A stretch of DNA of 64,000 nucleotides from Pseudoxanthomonas sacheonensis (GCF_010093305.1 NZ_PDWS01000002.1:335984-399983), one strand, 5' to 3'; positions 33,584-42,987 are shown, counted from the first letter of the stretch. A program made the numbers and translations. Notes: a model not told the origin generated them from the letters alone.

Positions 33584-35452
33584 ATGCGCATGCGCCGTTC
33601 GTGGTTGTGCCGATGGCTTGTCTCCCCCCTATTGCTCCTCGCCGTTCTCCCCGTGGCCTTCGGCCAATCCTGCCCCGCCACCGTCCCGGTACAGGGCGCG
33701 CCGGTGGCCGCGCCGGTATTTCCCGCCGACAACTGGTGGAATACGGACATCAGTGCGGCGCCGGTCGATGCGTCCTCGGCCAGCTACATTTCCTTCATCG
33801 GCGCCACCCGCGCGCTGCACCCCGACTTTGGAGGCGAAGAGTCGCCCGGCAGCACCAACATCTATGGCTTTCCCTACGCTGTCGTCGATGGCTCGCAGCC
33901 CAAGCAGACCGTCACCTTCGACTACGACGATGAAAGCGACGGCAATGGCGTGGCGTTCTACCCCATTCCCGCCCAGGCCATCAGCCAGGTCCACTGGGTG
34001 GAAGGCGGCGCGCCCGGCAACGTCGATCAGCGCGGCAGTTCCGACCGCCACCTGCTGATGATCGATTGCACCAACCGGCATCTCTACGAGCTCTACAACG
34101 TCTACTACAACGCCTCGCAGAATCGCTGGTACGCCGGTTCTGGCGCGTTCTTCGATTTGAACACCAATGGCCGCCGCCCGGAAGGCTGGACTTCGGCAGA
34201 CGCCTCGGGCCTTGCGATCTTCCCGGGCCTGGTGCGCTACGACGAAGCGGCCAATGCGGCCGTACCGGAAATTACCCATGCCCTGCGCGTCACGCTGCGC
34301 GCCAGCAACGGCCATGTGTACCCGGCCTCGCATAGTGCCGGCAGCACTTCCGGCGCGCTGCCCATGGGCGCGCGCCTGCGCCTGAAAACCAATGTCGGCG
34401 GCGCGGATCCGGCATTGCGCACTACCGATCCGATATCGCGCAAGATCTTCCGCGCCATGCAGAAGTACGGCCTGATCATGGTCGACAACGGGTCGGACCT
34501 GTACATCTCGGGCACTTTCGATGTGCGCTGGAACAACGGCACGCTCAATCCCGCGTTCGCCACCCTCAAGGCCAGCGATTTCGAGGTGATCCAGCTGGGC
34601 TGGAAACCGACCGTGGTCACCGCTGCGCTCAGTGCGGTCAGCGCCTCGCCCAACCCGGTGACCGGCGGCCAGGCGGCCACCGGCACGGTCACGCTCACAT
34701 CCGCTGCGCCCAGCGGCGGTGCGCAGATCGCGTTGAGCAGCGCCAGCAGCGCCTTCTCCGTGCCGGCCAGCGTCACCGTGGCGCAGGGCGCCAGCAGCGC
34801 CACGTTCCCGATCGCCACGGCCGCCTCGGACACTACGGCCTCCGGCACCTTGTCGGCGACCTATGCGGGCATCACCCGCACCAGCACCGTTACCGTGAAT
34901 GCCGCGCCGCTGAGTCTTGCCATCGGCGACGCATCGGTGACCGAAGGCGCCAGCGGCACCGTGGCGATGACCTTCACGGTCAGCCTGACGCGCGCGTCCA
35001 CCGCCGCCGTGAGCTACAACATCGCCACCGCCAACGGCACGGCCACGGCGGGCAGCGATTACGCGGCCCGTTCGCTGGCCGGCGAAACCATCGCCGCCGG
35101 GCAGACCAGCCGGACCTTCACGGTCACGGTCAACGGCGATGCGGAACGCGAACCGAGCGAGACTTTCACTGTCAATCTCAGCGGCGCGACCGGCGCCACG
35201 CTGGCCGATGGCCAGGCTACCGGCACCATCGTTTCCGATGATGCACGAGTCATGTCCAGTCCGCTTCCCGCTCGTCCGGGCACCGGCAACGCCGCGCAGA
35301 GTTCGCCGTCGTCGGTCGGCGCCGTGCAGCAACCCGTGTCTGCCAGCACCAACGCCTGCCTGCTGCGTGGCGGCGCCCTGCGCTGCGTGCAGCAGTTGCA
35401 GTCGCGTTGGCTGCAGGCATGGAATCGACTGCGCACGCTGCTGACGCCGTAG
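33584..35452 (+). CDS. Secreted multidomain protein: unknown N-terminal domain, Ig-like and Calx-beta domains
   Basis: The 622-residue product has a signal peptide (about 1-27). Residues 40-345 form a domain with NWWNTDIS, HPDFGGE, IYGFPY, DDESDG and RHLLMIDC blocks that recurs in soil bacteria without known function. Residues about 350-430 look like an Ig-like beta sandwich. Residues about 437-535 are a Calx-beta repeat (VTEGASGTVAMTFTVSL, EPSETFTVNLSGATGATL, ending SDD). The C-terminal 75 residues contain two cysteines. It may bind calcium or carbohydrate outside the cell. A second ATG lies 6 bases on. Confidence 0.82.
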   Translation: MRMRRSWLCRWLVSPLLLLAVLPVAFGQSCPATVPVQGAPVAAPVFPADNWWNTDISAAPVDASSASYISFIGATRALHPDFGGEESPGSTNIYGFPYAVVDGSQPKQTVTFDYDDESDGNGVAFYPIPAQAISQVHWVEGGAPGNVDQRGSSDRHLLMIDCTNRHLYELYNVYYNASQNRWYAGSGAFFDLNTNGRRPEGWTSADASGLAIFPGLVRYDEAANAAVPEITHALRVTLRASNGHVYPASHSAGSTSGALPMGARLRLKTNVGGADPALRTTDPISRKIFRAMQKYGLIMVDNGSDLYISGTFDVRWNNGTLNPAFATLKASDFEVIQLGWKPTVVTAALSAVSASPNPVTGGQAATGTVTLTSAAPSGGAQIALSSASSAFSVPASVTVAQGASSATFPIATAASDTTASGTLSATYAGITRTSTVTVNAAPLSLAIGDASVTEGASGTVAMTFTVSLTRASTAAVSYNIATANGTATAGSDYAARSLAGETIAAGQTSRTFTVTVNGDAEREPSETFTVNLSGATGATLADGQATGTIVSDDARVMSSPLPARPGTGNAAQSSPSSVGAVQQPVSASTNACLLRGGALRCVQQLQSRWLQAWNRLRTLLTP

Positions 35453-35683
35453 TCGCTGCGCACCAGGCGAACGTTGCCTGGCGGTCGTGGCACGAGTCTT
35501 CGTTGACACCTATGGCGCATGGCGAGGGCAAAACGCGCTGTTCCAAATTGGATTCCAATCTGTAATCGGTTACGCCTTCTGCCGGCTAAACGGCGCCGGA
35601 CGGCCTCAGAATCCATTCATAGCGTCGGCCGCCAACTACGCACAGGCCAACTACACCGTTGGTAGTCCGAACAGGAAACCGAC

Positions 35684-37063
35684 ATGAAACTCTCTCCCCG
35701 CCAACAGACGCTTTGGTCCGTTGCGCTAGGCTCTGCCCTCGCCCTCGGCATGGGTGCGGCCGCCACCGCGCAGGATCGAAACGACCGCGACCGCGAAGAC
35801 AAAGAACAGAGCGACAACAAGGCCCGCGCCGACCAGCGCCGCCAGCAGGCCGAAGCACGCCAGGAGCAGGCCCGCCAGCAACAGGCCCAGCGTCAGGGCG
35901 AACGCCAGCAGATGGAGCGTCGCAACGACGATGCCCAGCGTCAGCAGATGGAAGCGCGCCAGAACGCCGCCCGCCAGCAGCTGGAACGCCGCAACGACAT
36001 CCAACGCGAACAGGCTGCTCGCCAGCAGGCCGCGCGCCAAGGCGAGCGTCAGCAATTAGAGCGCCGCAACGAAGATCAACAGCGCGCCTTGCGCCAGCAG
36101 AACGAAGCCCGCCAGAACGCCCAGCGCCAACAGGCCGCGCGCCAAGGCGAGCGTCAGCAATGGGAGCGCCGCAACGAAGACCAACAGCGCGCCTTGCGCC
36201 AGCAGAACGAGGCCCGCCAGAACGCCCAGCGCGAACAGCTGCAGCGCCAGCAGGACGCGCGCCGAGACGAACGCATCCGCGAACAGCGGCGCGATGGCGA
36301 CCTGCGCCAACAAGCCGTCCGCGACGACGCTGCCCGTCAACAGCTACAGCGCCAGGCCTCCGGCCAGCCTGCACGCGTCATGGGCGGCAACCAGCCGGGC
36401 CGACGCGACGAACGACACGACTACGACCGCCGCAACGAGCAGAACCGCCTGAGCCGTGAAGTGCAGGAGCGCCGCATCCGCGAGGAGCGCCAGCGCGCCG
36501 AACGCTTCCGGCAGCAGGAACGCCAGCGCTACAGCAACCGCAACGATTGGGAACAGCGCTACGCCCGCCAACTGCGCGAACAGCGCCGCAACTCGCAGTA
36601 CCGCTACCAGCAGCAGTATTACGACCGCCTGCGCCAACAGCAGATCCGCTTCAGCTCGCGCAACTACAACTACTACAACGACCCGTACTACTACACCCCG
36701 GCCAGCTATCGCTATTCCTACGGCGGCCGCTGGTACGAAACCAACCGCTATGGCGGCGACCTGCTGCGCCAGGCCGTGAACTACGGTTACCGGGAAGGCC
36801 TCAACGCCGGTCGCGCCGATCGTATGGACGGCTGGCGCAGCGACTACCGCAACAGCTATGCCTATGAAGATGCCAATTATGGTTACAACGGCTATTACAT
36901 CGACCAGAGCCAATACAACTACTACTTCCGCCAGGGCTTCCAACGCGGCTACGAAGACGGTTACTACGGCCGCTATCGCTACGGCCATCGCGGCAGCGAC
37001 GGCAGCTACGCCATTCTGGCCGGCATCCTGGCGGTGATCGTGGGGCTGCAACTGATCGATTGA
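35684..37063 (+). CDS. Exported Gln/Arg-rich repeat protein with Tyr-rich C-terminal domain
   Basis: The 459-residue product has a signal peptide (about 1-29), then about 230 residues dominated by Gln, Arg, Ala and Glu in short runs (RQQAARQGERQQ), predicted coiled-coil. It includes a tandem 35-residue duplication (residues 114-183). Residues about 305-435 are Tyr/Arg/Asn-rich with NYGYREGLNAGR and YYFRQGFQRGYEDGYY blocks known from soil bacterial periplasmic proteins. A final hydrophobic helix (AILAGILAVIVGLQLID) could anchor it. Function unknown. Confidence 0.8.
   Translation: MKLSPRQQTLWSVALGSALALGMGAAATAQDRNDRDREDKEQSDNKARADQRRQQAEARQEQARQQQAQRQGERQQMERRNDDAQRQQMEARQNAARQQLERRNDIQREQAARQQAARQGERQQLERRNEDQQRALRQQNEARQNAQRQQAARQGERQQWERRNEDQQRALRQQNEARQNAQREQLQRQQDARRDERIREQRRDGDLRQQAVRDDAARQQLQRQASGQPARVMGGNQPGRRDERHDYDRRNEQNRLSREVQERRIREERQRAERFRQQERQRYSNRNDWEQRYARQLREQRRNSQYRYQQQYYDRLRQQQIRFSSRNYNYYNDPYYYTPASYRYSYGGRWYETNRYGGDLLRQAVNYGYREGLNAGRADRMDGWRSDYRNSYAYEDANYGYNGYYIDQSQYNYYFRQGFQRGYEDGYYGRYRYGHRGSDGSYAILAGILAVIVGLQLID
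36023..36232 (+). repeat. 105-bp tandem duplication inside the Gln/Arg-rich gene
   Basis: Units 36023-36127 and 36128-36232 differ at only a few bases; each encodes 35 residues starting QQAARQGERQQ and ending ARQNAQR. The difference includes one Leu to Trp change. The frame is kept. Confidence 0.9.
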
Positions 37064-37090
37064 TAGGCGGCACGAATCCGGAAAATGGGA

Positions 37091-37118
37091 AACGCCCGGC
37101 GAATGCCGGGCGTTTTTT
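37091..37118 (+). terminator. Intrinsic terminator of the Gln/Arg-rich protein gene
   Basis: AACGCCCGGC (37091-37100), loop GAAT, GCCGGGCGTT, then a run of T. It lies 28 bp after the stop. Confidence 0.93.
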
Positions 37119-37257
37119 CGCATGAGCGATGGATACGCGGGTCGATGCACGGCGCATACGGCGATGGTGCACCGCAGCTTGCCCTTTTGGACAATGGCGA
37201 CGCCTGCGGGTGCATGCGCTACTGCGCCCTGCCCGTCGTCCACAAGGAACCGAACGC

Positions 37258-39096
37258 ATGTCCGTCCTGTCCGACTGCATACCGCTTCTTTCGCGCCGCA
37301 CCCCGCGTACCAGCATGCTGCGCTGGCTGACCCTGGCTTCCCTGGCGATGACGGGACTGCTGTGCCTGCCTGCCTTCGCCCAGACCGAAGTCACCGGCTT
37401 CGGCAGCAATCCCGGCAATCTGCGCATGTTCAAGTACGTGCCGCCAGGCCTGCCCGCCAATGCGCCGCTGGTGGTGGCGATGCACGGCTGTTCGCAAAGC
37501 GCGGCCAGCTACGACGCGGAAACCGGCTGGCAAATGCTGGCGCAGCGGTGGCAGTTCGCGTTGCTGCTGCCGCAGCAGCAGAGTTCCAACAATTCCAGCA
37601 CCTGCTTCAACTGGTTCGAGGCCGGCGACACCGCGCGCGGATCGGGCGAGGCGCTGTCGATCAAGCAGATGGTCGACCGCATGCAGGCCGATCACGGCAG
37701 CGATCCGGCGCGCGTCTACGTCACCGGGCTTTCGGCCGGCGGCGCGATGACCGCGGTGATGCTGGCCGCGTATCCCGAAGTCTTCGCAGGCGGCGCCATC
37801 GTCGCCGGCCTGCCTTACCGTTGCGCCACCAGCCAGTCGGCCGCTTTCAGCTGCATGAATCCCGGCACCGACCTCACACCGGCGCAGTGGGGCGACAAAG
37901 TGCGCGCGGCCAGCAGCCACACCGGTGCCTGGCCTGTCGTCTCGATCTGGCACGGCGACAGCGACTACGTGGTGCGTCCGGCCAACCTGACCGAAAGCAT
38001 GCAGCAGTGGACCAACGTGCACGGCATCGACCAGACCGCGGACGTCAGCGACACCGTGGGCGGATTTCCGCACAAGGTGTACAAAGATGCGGACGGTACG
38101 CCGCGCGTGGAGACCTACACCATCACCGGCATGGGCCACGGGACGCCGGTCGATCCGGGCACCGGCGAAACCCAGTGCGGTACCGCGGGCGCCTACATCC
38201 TCGACGTGAACCTGTGCTCCAGTTACTACATCGGCCACTTCTGGAGTCTGGACAACCTGGATGGCAACGCGCCCACCGTCAGCCTTACCGCGCCTGCGAA
38301 CGGGGCCAGCGTCAGCGGCACGGTCACGGTCAGCGCAACGGCCAGCGACGACATCGGCGTGGACCGCGTGGAATTCCTGCTTGACGGCACGCTGTTGGGC
38401 AGCGACGCCAGCGCGCCGTACTCGATCAGCTGGAACTCGGCCACCGCCAGTACCGGCAATCACACGCTGCAGGCGCGCGCCTTCGACCTGGTGGACAACG
38501 TGGGCACATCGGCCACGGTTGCGGTGAACGTGCTGGAAGGCTCCGGCGGCGGTACGCCGCTGCTGGCGGAGTTCTCCAACGAAGACTCCAACGACGGCTA
38601 CGTGAAGGCCAATGCCGACGGCAGCGCACCGGCGGTGGGCACGCTGGAAGCCTATTCCGGGCTCGCCCTGGGACGCGGTACCGACGGCAAGTTCAACCGC
38701 AGCCTGCTGTCGTTCGACACTTCCTCGCTGCCCGATGGCGCGACTGTCGTGTCGGCCACGGTCACGGTGGCGTATCGCAGCGCTTCGGGAAATCCGTGGG
38801 GCAACCCCGCCGGCAACACGCTGGTGGTGGACGTGAACAACGGCTGTTTCGGCGCATGCGTCATCGAGACGGGCGACTACGCAGCGGCCGCCAGCGCGAG
38901 CGCGGTGGCGCAGCTGCTGAGCTTCAGCGGCGGCAGCCAGACCAGCAACGCGTTCGCCAGCGCCGGCCTGTCGGCGATCAACCGTGGCGGCCGCACCCAG
39001 CTGCGCCTGCGCTTCAGTGGCAATCCCACATCCACCAACTACTTGTGGATAGACAAGGGCGCCACCGCGAAACTGCGCGTGGAGTACCTGCCGTAA
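37258..39096 (+). CDS. Secreted PHB-depolymerase-type esterase with Ig-like and C-terminal beta domains
   Basis: The 612-residue product has a signal peptide (within 20-41), an alpha/beta-hydrolase domain of the PHB depolymerase/feruloyl esterase type with MHGCSQSAASYD (oxyanion region), the nucleophile Ser159 in GLSAGGAM, Asp234 in WHGDSDYVV and His294 in GMGHG. An Ig-like module follows (about 338-425, LTAPANGASVSG and VEFLLDG). The last 175 residues form a jelly-roll-like domain typical of carbohydrate or surface binding. It probably cleaves polyester or acylated polysaccharide outside the cell. AAGGAA precedes the ATG. Confidence 0.88.
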   Translation: MSVLSDCIPLLSRRTPRTSMLRWLTLASLAMTGLLCLPAFAQTEVTGFGSNPGNLRMFKYVPPGLPANAPLVVAMHGCSQSAASYDAETGWQMLAQRWQFALLLPQQQSSNNSSTCFNWFEAGDTARGSGEALSIKQMVDRMQADHGSDPARVYVTGLSAGGAMTAVMLAAYPEVFAGGAIVAGLPYRCATSQSAAFSCMNPGTDLTPAQWGDKVRAASSHTGAWPVVSIWHGDSDYVVRPANLTESMQQWTNVHGIDQTADVSDTVGGFPHKVYKDADGTPRVETYTITGMGHGTPVDPGTGETQCGTAGAYILDVNLCSSYYIGHFWSLDNLDGNAPTVSLTAPANGASVSGTVTVSATASDDIGVDRVEFLLDGTLLGSDASAPYSISWNSATASTGNHTLQARAFDLVDNVGTSATVAVNVLEGSGGGTPLLAEFSNEDSNDGYVKANADGSAPAVGTLEAYSGLALGRGTDGKFNRSLLSFDTSSLPDGATVVSATVTVAYRSASGNPWGNPAGNTLVVDVNNGCFGACVIETGDYAAAASASAVAQLLSFSGGSQTSNAFASAGLSAINRGGRTQLRLRFSGNPTSTNYLWIDKGATAKLRVEYLP

Positions 39097-39135
39097 CGGG
39101 CTTGTTGTCGATCGCGGCGCGACGATGGAAACGAA

Positions 39136-39159
39136 AACGCCCGGCGCTGCCGGGCGTTT
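39136..39159 (-). terminator. Terminator between convergent genes (bidirectional)
   Basis: AACGCCCGGC (39136-39145), a three-base loop and GCCGGGCGTT (39149-39158). The T-run is better on the minus strand, for the DUF6445 gene, but the hairpin can also end the esterase transcript. Confidence 0.8.
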
Positions 39160-39178
39160 CTCATGCGCGTGCTTGGCC

Positions 39179-39787
39179 TCAGCGCTGGGAAGAGGCGAAG
39201 AACATCAGATAGACCAGTCGCCCGTTTTCCAGGGTGTCGCCGAAGTTCGCGCCTGCCGTATGCCACAGCCACGGGCGCAGCAGCAGCAGGCGGTTGAAGC
39301 GCATGGGCACGCACTGGGTCATTTCCCACTTCGAGTCGTCGGTGCCGTCTCTCTCCAGGATCTCATCCACCATGCCCTTGGCGGACGAGTACCCGAGCGC
39401 CGCCGCTTCGCGATCGTCGTACGGCGCCCGATCGGTGTTGGTGGCACGGTGACGGAAGAATTCGGTGCCGCCCTGGCAGTCCTGGGGACGGCTGAGATAC
39501 AGGATGCCCGACCAGTGAGCGGCATCCACATGCACTTTCGCCTTGCCCTTGTCCGCAGCCAGGGTGATGCGGCTTTTGGCATGCGCCTGCGGCGGCGGCA
39601 TCGCTTCCAGCGGTTCGCCCACCAGCCGGGAAACCTGTTGCGCGAGTCCTTCTATGTTGATCCGCTCCACCGAATTGCGGCCGGGAAACATGCCCTCTTG
39701 CGGCGGATAGGTCAGCCGCAGCGAGGCTTCCCGCAAGGCTTGCGCGTTGTCCAGGAAGTCGTCGACGATGATCATAGAGGTAGGCAT
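39179..39787 (-). CDS. DUF6445 family protein, probable 2-oxoglutarate/Fe(II) oxygenase fold
   Basis: The 202-residue product has the double-stranded beta-helix pattern: His86-x-Asp88 in KVHVDAAHWSGILYLS and a distal His176 in RPWLWHTAG followed by GRLVYLMFF. These are the positions of an Fe(II)-binding facial triad. DUF6445 genes often lie with tryptophan halogenase and TonB receptor genes; none is here. Substrate unknown. The start at 39787 is likely, though Met5 is possible. Confidence 0.8.
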   Translation of the reverse strand: MPTSMIIVDDFLDNAQALREASLRLTYPPQEGMFPGRNSVERINIEGLAQQVSRLVGEPLEAMPPPQAHAKSRITLAADKGKAKVHVDAAHWSGILYLSRPQDCQGGTEFFRHRATNTDRAPYDDREAAALGYSSAKGMVDEILERDGTDDSKWEMTQCVPMRFNRLLLLRPWLWHTAGANFGDTLENGRLVYLMFFASSQR

Positions 39788-39846
39788 GCCGGCCAGCCTA
39801 ATCGTTCGCCACCGTTTCCTTCAACCGCAGGCGCGCGGATCGACGC

Positions 39847-40113
39847 TCAGCGCAGCTGGCTGTCCTTGCTGCCGCGCCGGTTGAAGCCGCTGTGCGCACC
39901 TTGCTCTTCGTCGTGCGCTTCCTGGCAGGGAACGCACAGGCGCACGCCCGGCACCGCCTTGCGCCGTGCCTCGGGAATGGGCGCATCGCATTCTTCGCAG
40001 TGGCTCAGGCTCGGACCCTGCGGCAATTGGCTGCGGGCGCGCTTGATGCCGTCTTTTACGGTGGCGTCTATCTGGTCCTGTACGGCGCCGTCGCCTGCCC
40101 AGCCGGTAGCCAT
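39847..40113 (-). CDS. DksA/TraR-type C4 zinc-finger protein
   Basis: The 88-residue product has an N-terminal helix (VQDQIDATVKDGIKRAR) and a four-cysteine finger, CEEC (Cys39, Cys42) and CVPC (Cys60, Cys63), as in YbiI and TraR. It is much shorter than DksA and lacks the coiled-coil tip aspartates, so it may act like TraR in the RNA polymerase secondary channel or not at all. It sits 59 bp upstream of the DUF6445 gene on the same strand. Confidence 0.88.
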   Translation of the reverse strand: MATGWAGDGAVQDQIDATVKDGIKRARSQLPQGPSLSHCEECDAPIPEARRKAVPGVRLCVPCQEAHDEEQGAHSGFNRRGSKDSQLR

Positions 40114-40295
40114 GGCGGCCTCCTGTTGCGGTATGGGACGAGGATAACCCCGCCGGAATGAACGATATTGCCATGGTGCGATACCGGGGATTTGCGCAGC
40201 GCCGCATGTTGACCGATTGCGCACAGGTATTGGCGCGGACTAGGGTCTAGACTCGCCGCGAGCGGCATGGGCCGTTTGCTGTAGGAGGGTCGGCG

Positions 40296-41387
40296 ATGAT
40301 CGGCTGGGCGCTTGCGGCGGCCTTGGCGCTGTCCACTCCGGCGGTCGAGCATGCTTCCTTGGAGCATGCCCCGCCAGACCCGGCGCAGCTCATGGCAGTG
40401 CCGCCAGCCCTCCGTGCGCTGGTGCAAGAGCGGGTAAACGCACCGGGCCGCAGCCAATCGCAACGCCTGCGGCGACTGATCGGGCTGATGTCGACCAGCC
40501 AGGACGGGCTGCGCCTGGAATACCAGGACGACGCCACCCAGACAGTGGAACAGGCCTACCTCAACCGGCAGGTCAACTGCCTCACCTACACCCTGGTGTT
40601 CCTGGCTCTGGCGCGCGAAGCGGGATTGGACGCCTATCCGCAGGAGATCGACGAAACACTGTCCTGGCAGCAGCGCCAGGACGTCGTCTACCGCAGCAAC
40701 CACGTCAATGCCGCGGTACGCCTCGGCGCGCAGCGCTACGTGGTGGATGTGGGCAGCAGTTTCGTGATCGGGCGCCATCCTGCCCATGTCATCAGCGAAC
40801 AGCGACTGCTGGCGCAGTACTACAACAACCGCGCCGCCCAGTTGATGGTCCTGGACGATCTTCCCGCCGCGCTGGCGCATGCCGATATCTCCCTGGAACT
40901 GGACCCCGCCTACCCCACTACCTGGAGCAATACCGGCGTACTGCGTCTGCACAGCGGCGACTTGGCGGGCGCGGAGCGGGCCTACGCCACCGCGCTGTCG
41001 CTGGCGCCCGAGCATTCCAGCGCCCTGTTCAATCTGGTAGCCCTGTACAAGCGCAGCGGCGACCACGAACGCGAAGCGCAGTTCCAGCGCCGGTTGGACA
41101 AGGTGCAGTCGCGGGATCCTTTCCACCAGTTCATGCTCGCCATGCAGTTCGAGCAACGAGGCGACTACGCCCAGGCCATCAAACGCTATCAGCGCGCGAT
41201 CCGCCTGCATGGCGGCGAACACCGGTTCTACCACGGACTGGCCCGCGCCTATGCGCAGGCGGGAAATTCGCGCAGCGCCCGCCGCGCGCTGCAGCGGGCG
41301 GTGGCGCTGGCCGCGGGCAAGGACGAGGCGGCGCTGGCTCAATACCGGGCGATGCTGCACGGCCTTCTCGCGGCCGGCGGTTCATGA
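40296..41387 (+). CDS. Transglutaminase-like and TPR-repeat protein
   Basis: The 363-residue product has a weak signal peptide (about 1-16), then a transglutaminase-like domain with Cys95 in VNCLTYT, His136 in NHVNAAV and Asp151 in VVDVG, an intact catalytic triad. It is followed by about four TPR repeats (about 175-350; LDPAYPTTWSNTGVLRLHSG is one). Such TGL-TPR proteins are common in Xanthomonadales; activity could be proteolytic or cross-linking. It converges with ThpR with a 6-bp overlap. Confidence 0.82.
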   Translation: MIGWALAAALALSTPAVEHASLEHAPPDPAQLMAVPPALRALVQERVNAPGRSQSQRLRRLIGLMSTSQDGLRLEYQDDATQTVEQAYLNRQVNCLTYTLVFLALAREAGLDAYPQEIDETLSWQQRQDVVYRSNHVNAAVRLGAQRYVVDVGSSFVIGRHPAHVISEQRLLAQYYNNRAAQLMVLDDLPAALAHADISLELDPAYPTTWSNTGVLRLHSGDLAGAERAYATALSLAPEHSSALFNLVALYKRSGDHEREAQFQRRLDKVQSRDPFHQFMLAMQFEQRGDYAQAIKRYQRAIRLHGGEHRFYHGLARAYAQAGNSRSARRALQRAVALAAGKDEAALAQYRAMLHGLLAAGGS

Positions 41388-41933
41388 CGCGCGCAACGCC
41401 CAGCTGCCGACCACCTCGTACTCGCCCTGCCAGCTGCGCACCAGCGCGAAGTCGCGCGCCTGCCAGCGGATCGGTTCGATCGCCTGCGGGATCAGCACGC
41501 GCGTGTCGTACAGCACCGTGACGTGCGGAGTGAATTCCCGTTTCAGATAGCGTCCGAACCCGCCGGCCATCAGACGGTTGCTGAGCTCGCGCCACAATCC
41601 GTGGACCGGCGGGCGCTCTTCCGGGCACAGCAATACGCAAGGGTGCTTGTCGCTGCGCGTGGGAAAGCTGGAGGCGCGCGCCAGGGTCACTTCGAACGGC
41701 GCGTGCCTGACCCGCAATGCCGCCGTCGTCGCCGCCTCCACTATGTCGGCGCGATCGATCAGATGCTCGCCCAGGTAATGCAGCGTGACATGCAGCCGGT
41801 TGGGCTTGATAACCGCGCCGACCAGCGAATGCTCGGCACGCAGGGCATCGGTTTCGGCGGCGATGGCTTCCCTTGCCGCCGGGTCCGGAAATACGCAAAA
41901 AAACAGGCTGCCTGTTTCGGTTCTCACTTCCAT
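41382..41933 (-). CDS. thpR: RNA 2',3'-cyclic phosphodiesterase (ThpR, 2H family)
   Basis: The 183-residue product has the two HxT motifs of the 2H phosphoesterase fold: HVTL (48-51) and HVTV (138-141), and the family block RLHVTLHYLGE. ThpR hydrolyses 2',3'-cyclic phosphate ends of RNA and can ligate tRNA halves in vitro. I chose the ATG at 41933, which gives the usual short lead into LFFCVFPD; an upstream in-frame GTG (41984) would add 17 residues. Confidence 0.88.
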   Translation of the reverse strand: MEVRTETGSLFFCVFPDPAAREAIAAETDALRAEHSLVGAVIKPNRLHVTLHYLGEHLIDRADIVEAATTAALRVRHAPFEVTLARASSFPTRSDKHPCVLLCPEERPPVHGLWRELSNRLMAGGFGRYLKREFTPHVTVLYDTRVLIPQAIEPIRWQARDFALVRSWQGEYEVVGSWALRAS

Positions 41934-42180
41934 GCCGGCGAGAGAGTCCTGCAGGGGAACGGGCGAGTGCCGGCGCACGCTCACGCGTTTTTCACATCGG
42001 CGCCGCTCGGCGCCATACGCGGTGTGTGATCGGCCTTACGATGCCTTGCCTTCATTCCCAAGCCCATTTTCCCGCAAGAGCGACACGCTAACGCATGCGC
42101 GGCGTTCAAGCAAAAACGTCGTTGCCTCCGGGAAGCCGCTGCAAATGTTCTCCGCGCCGCCTGACGCTGTGCGAACAGCG

Positions 42181-42987
42181 TCAACCGTCGTGGCGACGTC
42201 GCCGGTATTCGGCGGGTGGGCACCCTACCAGGGCCTTGAAGTCGCGGATGAAATGCGCCTGGTCGAAATAGCCCAATTCCAGCGCCAGCCGCGCCCATTC
42301 CAGCTCATCGTCCTGCTCCATGCGCTCCAGCGCTTCGTGCATGCGGTACCGGTTGATCACCCATTTGGGTCCGACGCCCACGTATTCGTTGAACATCCGC
42401 TGCAACGCGCGCCTGCCTGTACGCCATTGCGCCACCAAGTCCTCGAGGGTGTTGACGCTGCGGTCCACTGCGATCCCGTCGACGATCCGCCCTACGCGCT
42501 CCACTTCCTCGCCGACCGGCGGCAAATGCAGAGCAAGAAAATCGACGGCTACCGCCGCCATTGCCGCATCGTCCTGCTGAGAAAGCACGGCCGGGCCCAG
42601 ACAGTCGCCCTCGGCGCCGAACAATTCCCGTAACGGCACGCTGCGGTTGCGCAAGGTCGACAGCGGCGCCCGCAGGAACGGGTGGAAACCGCCAGGACGG
42701 AACTTCACCCCGAATACCGCGCCCTGTCCTTCGAGCACGGTGGCGAAGCGGCCGGTGTGGACGCCGTGCACGCGCGCCTGACCGGTTTCCAGCACCAGAT
42801 GCGCGTTGGGATGCGGCAAAGTCTCGCGGATTTGCGCAGGGCACCCGCGCAAATCCCAGCGCACGATCCAAAAGTGCTGAACCACCGCCGCCAGCGCAGC
42901 CGGCGGCGACAGGCGCGCATGGTGGAAAACACCGGGCGCCGGCGCAGAACGCAACAAGCCACGGGCCTTGCCCGCTCCGGAATTCAC
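42181..42987 (-). CDS. AraC-family transcriptional regulator (GTG start)
   Basis: The 268-residue product has an N-terminal DUF6597-like ligand domain (FWIVRWDLRG, LPHPNAHLVLETG, VFGVKFRPGGFHPFL) and a C-terminal AraC double helix-turn-helix (MFNEYVGVGPKWVINRYRMH, then ARLALELGYFDQAHFIRDF and GCPPAEYRR). The start is GTG at 42987 with GGGAACG upstream. It is divergent from a DUF3224 gene across 98 bp, a likely target along with itself. Confidence 0.9.
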   Translation of the reverse strand: MNSGAGKARGLLRSAPAPGVFHHARLSPPAALAAVVQHFWIVRWDLRGCPAQIRETLPHPNAHLVLETGQARVHGVHTGRFATVLEGQGAVFGVKFRPGGFHPFLRAPLSTLRNRSVPLRELFGAEGDCLGPAVLSQQDDAAMAAVAVDFLALHLPPVGEEVERVGRIVDGIAVDRSVNTLEDLVAQWRTGRRALQRMFNEYVGVGPKWVINRYRMHEALERMEQDDELEWARLALELGYFDQAHFIRDFKALVGCPPAEYRRRRHDG

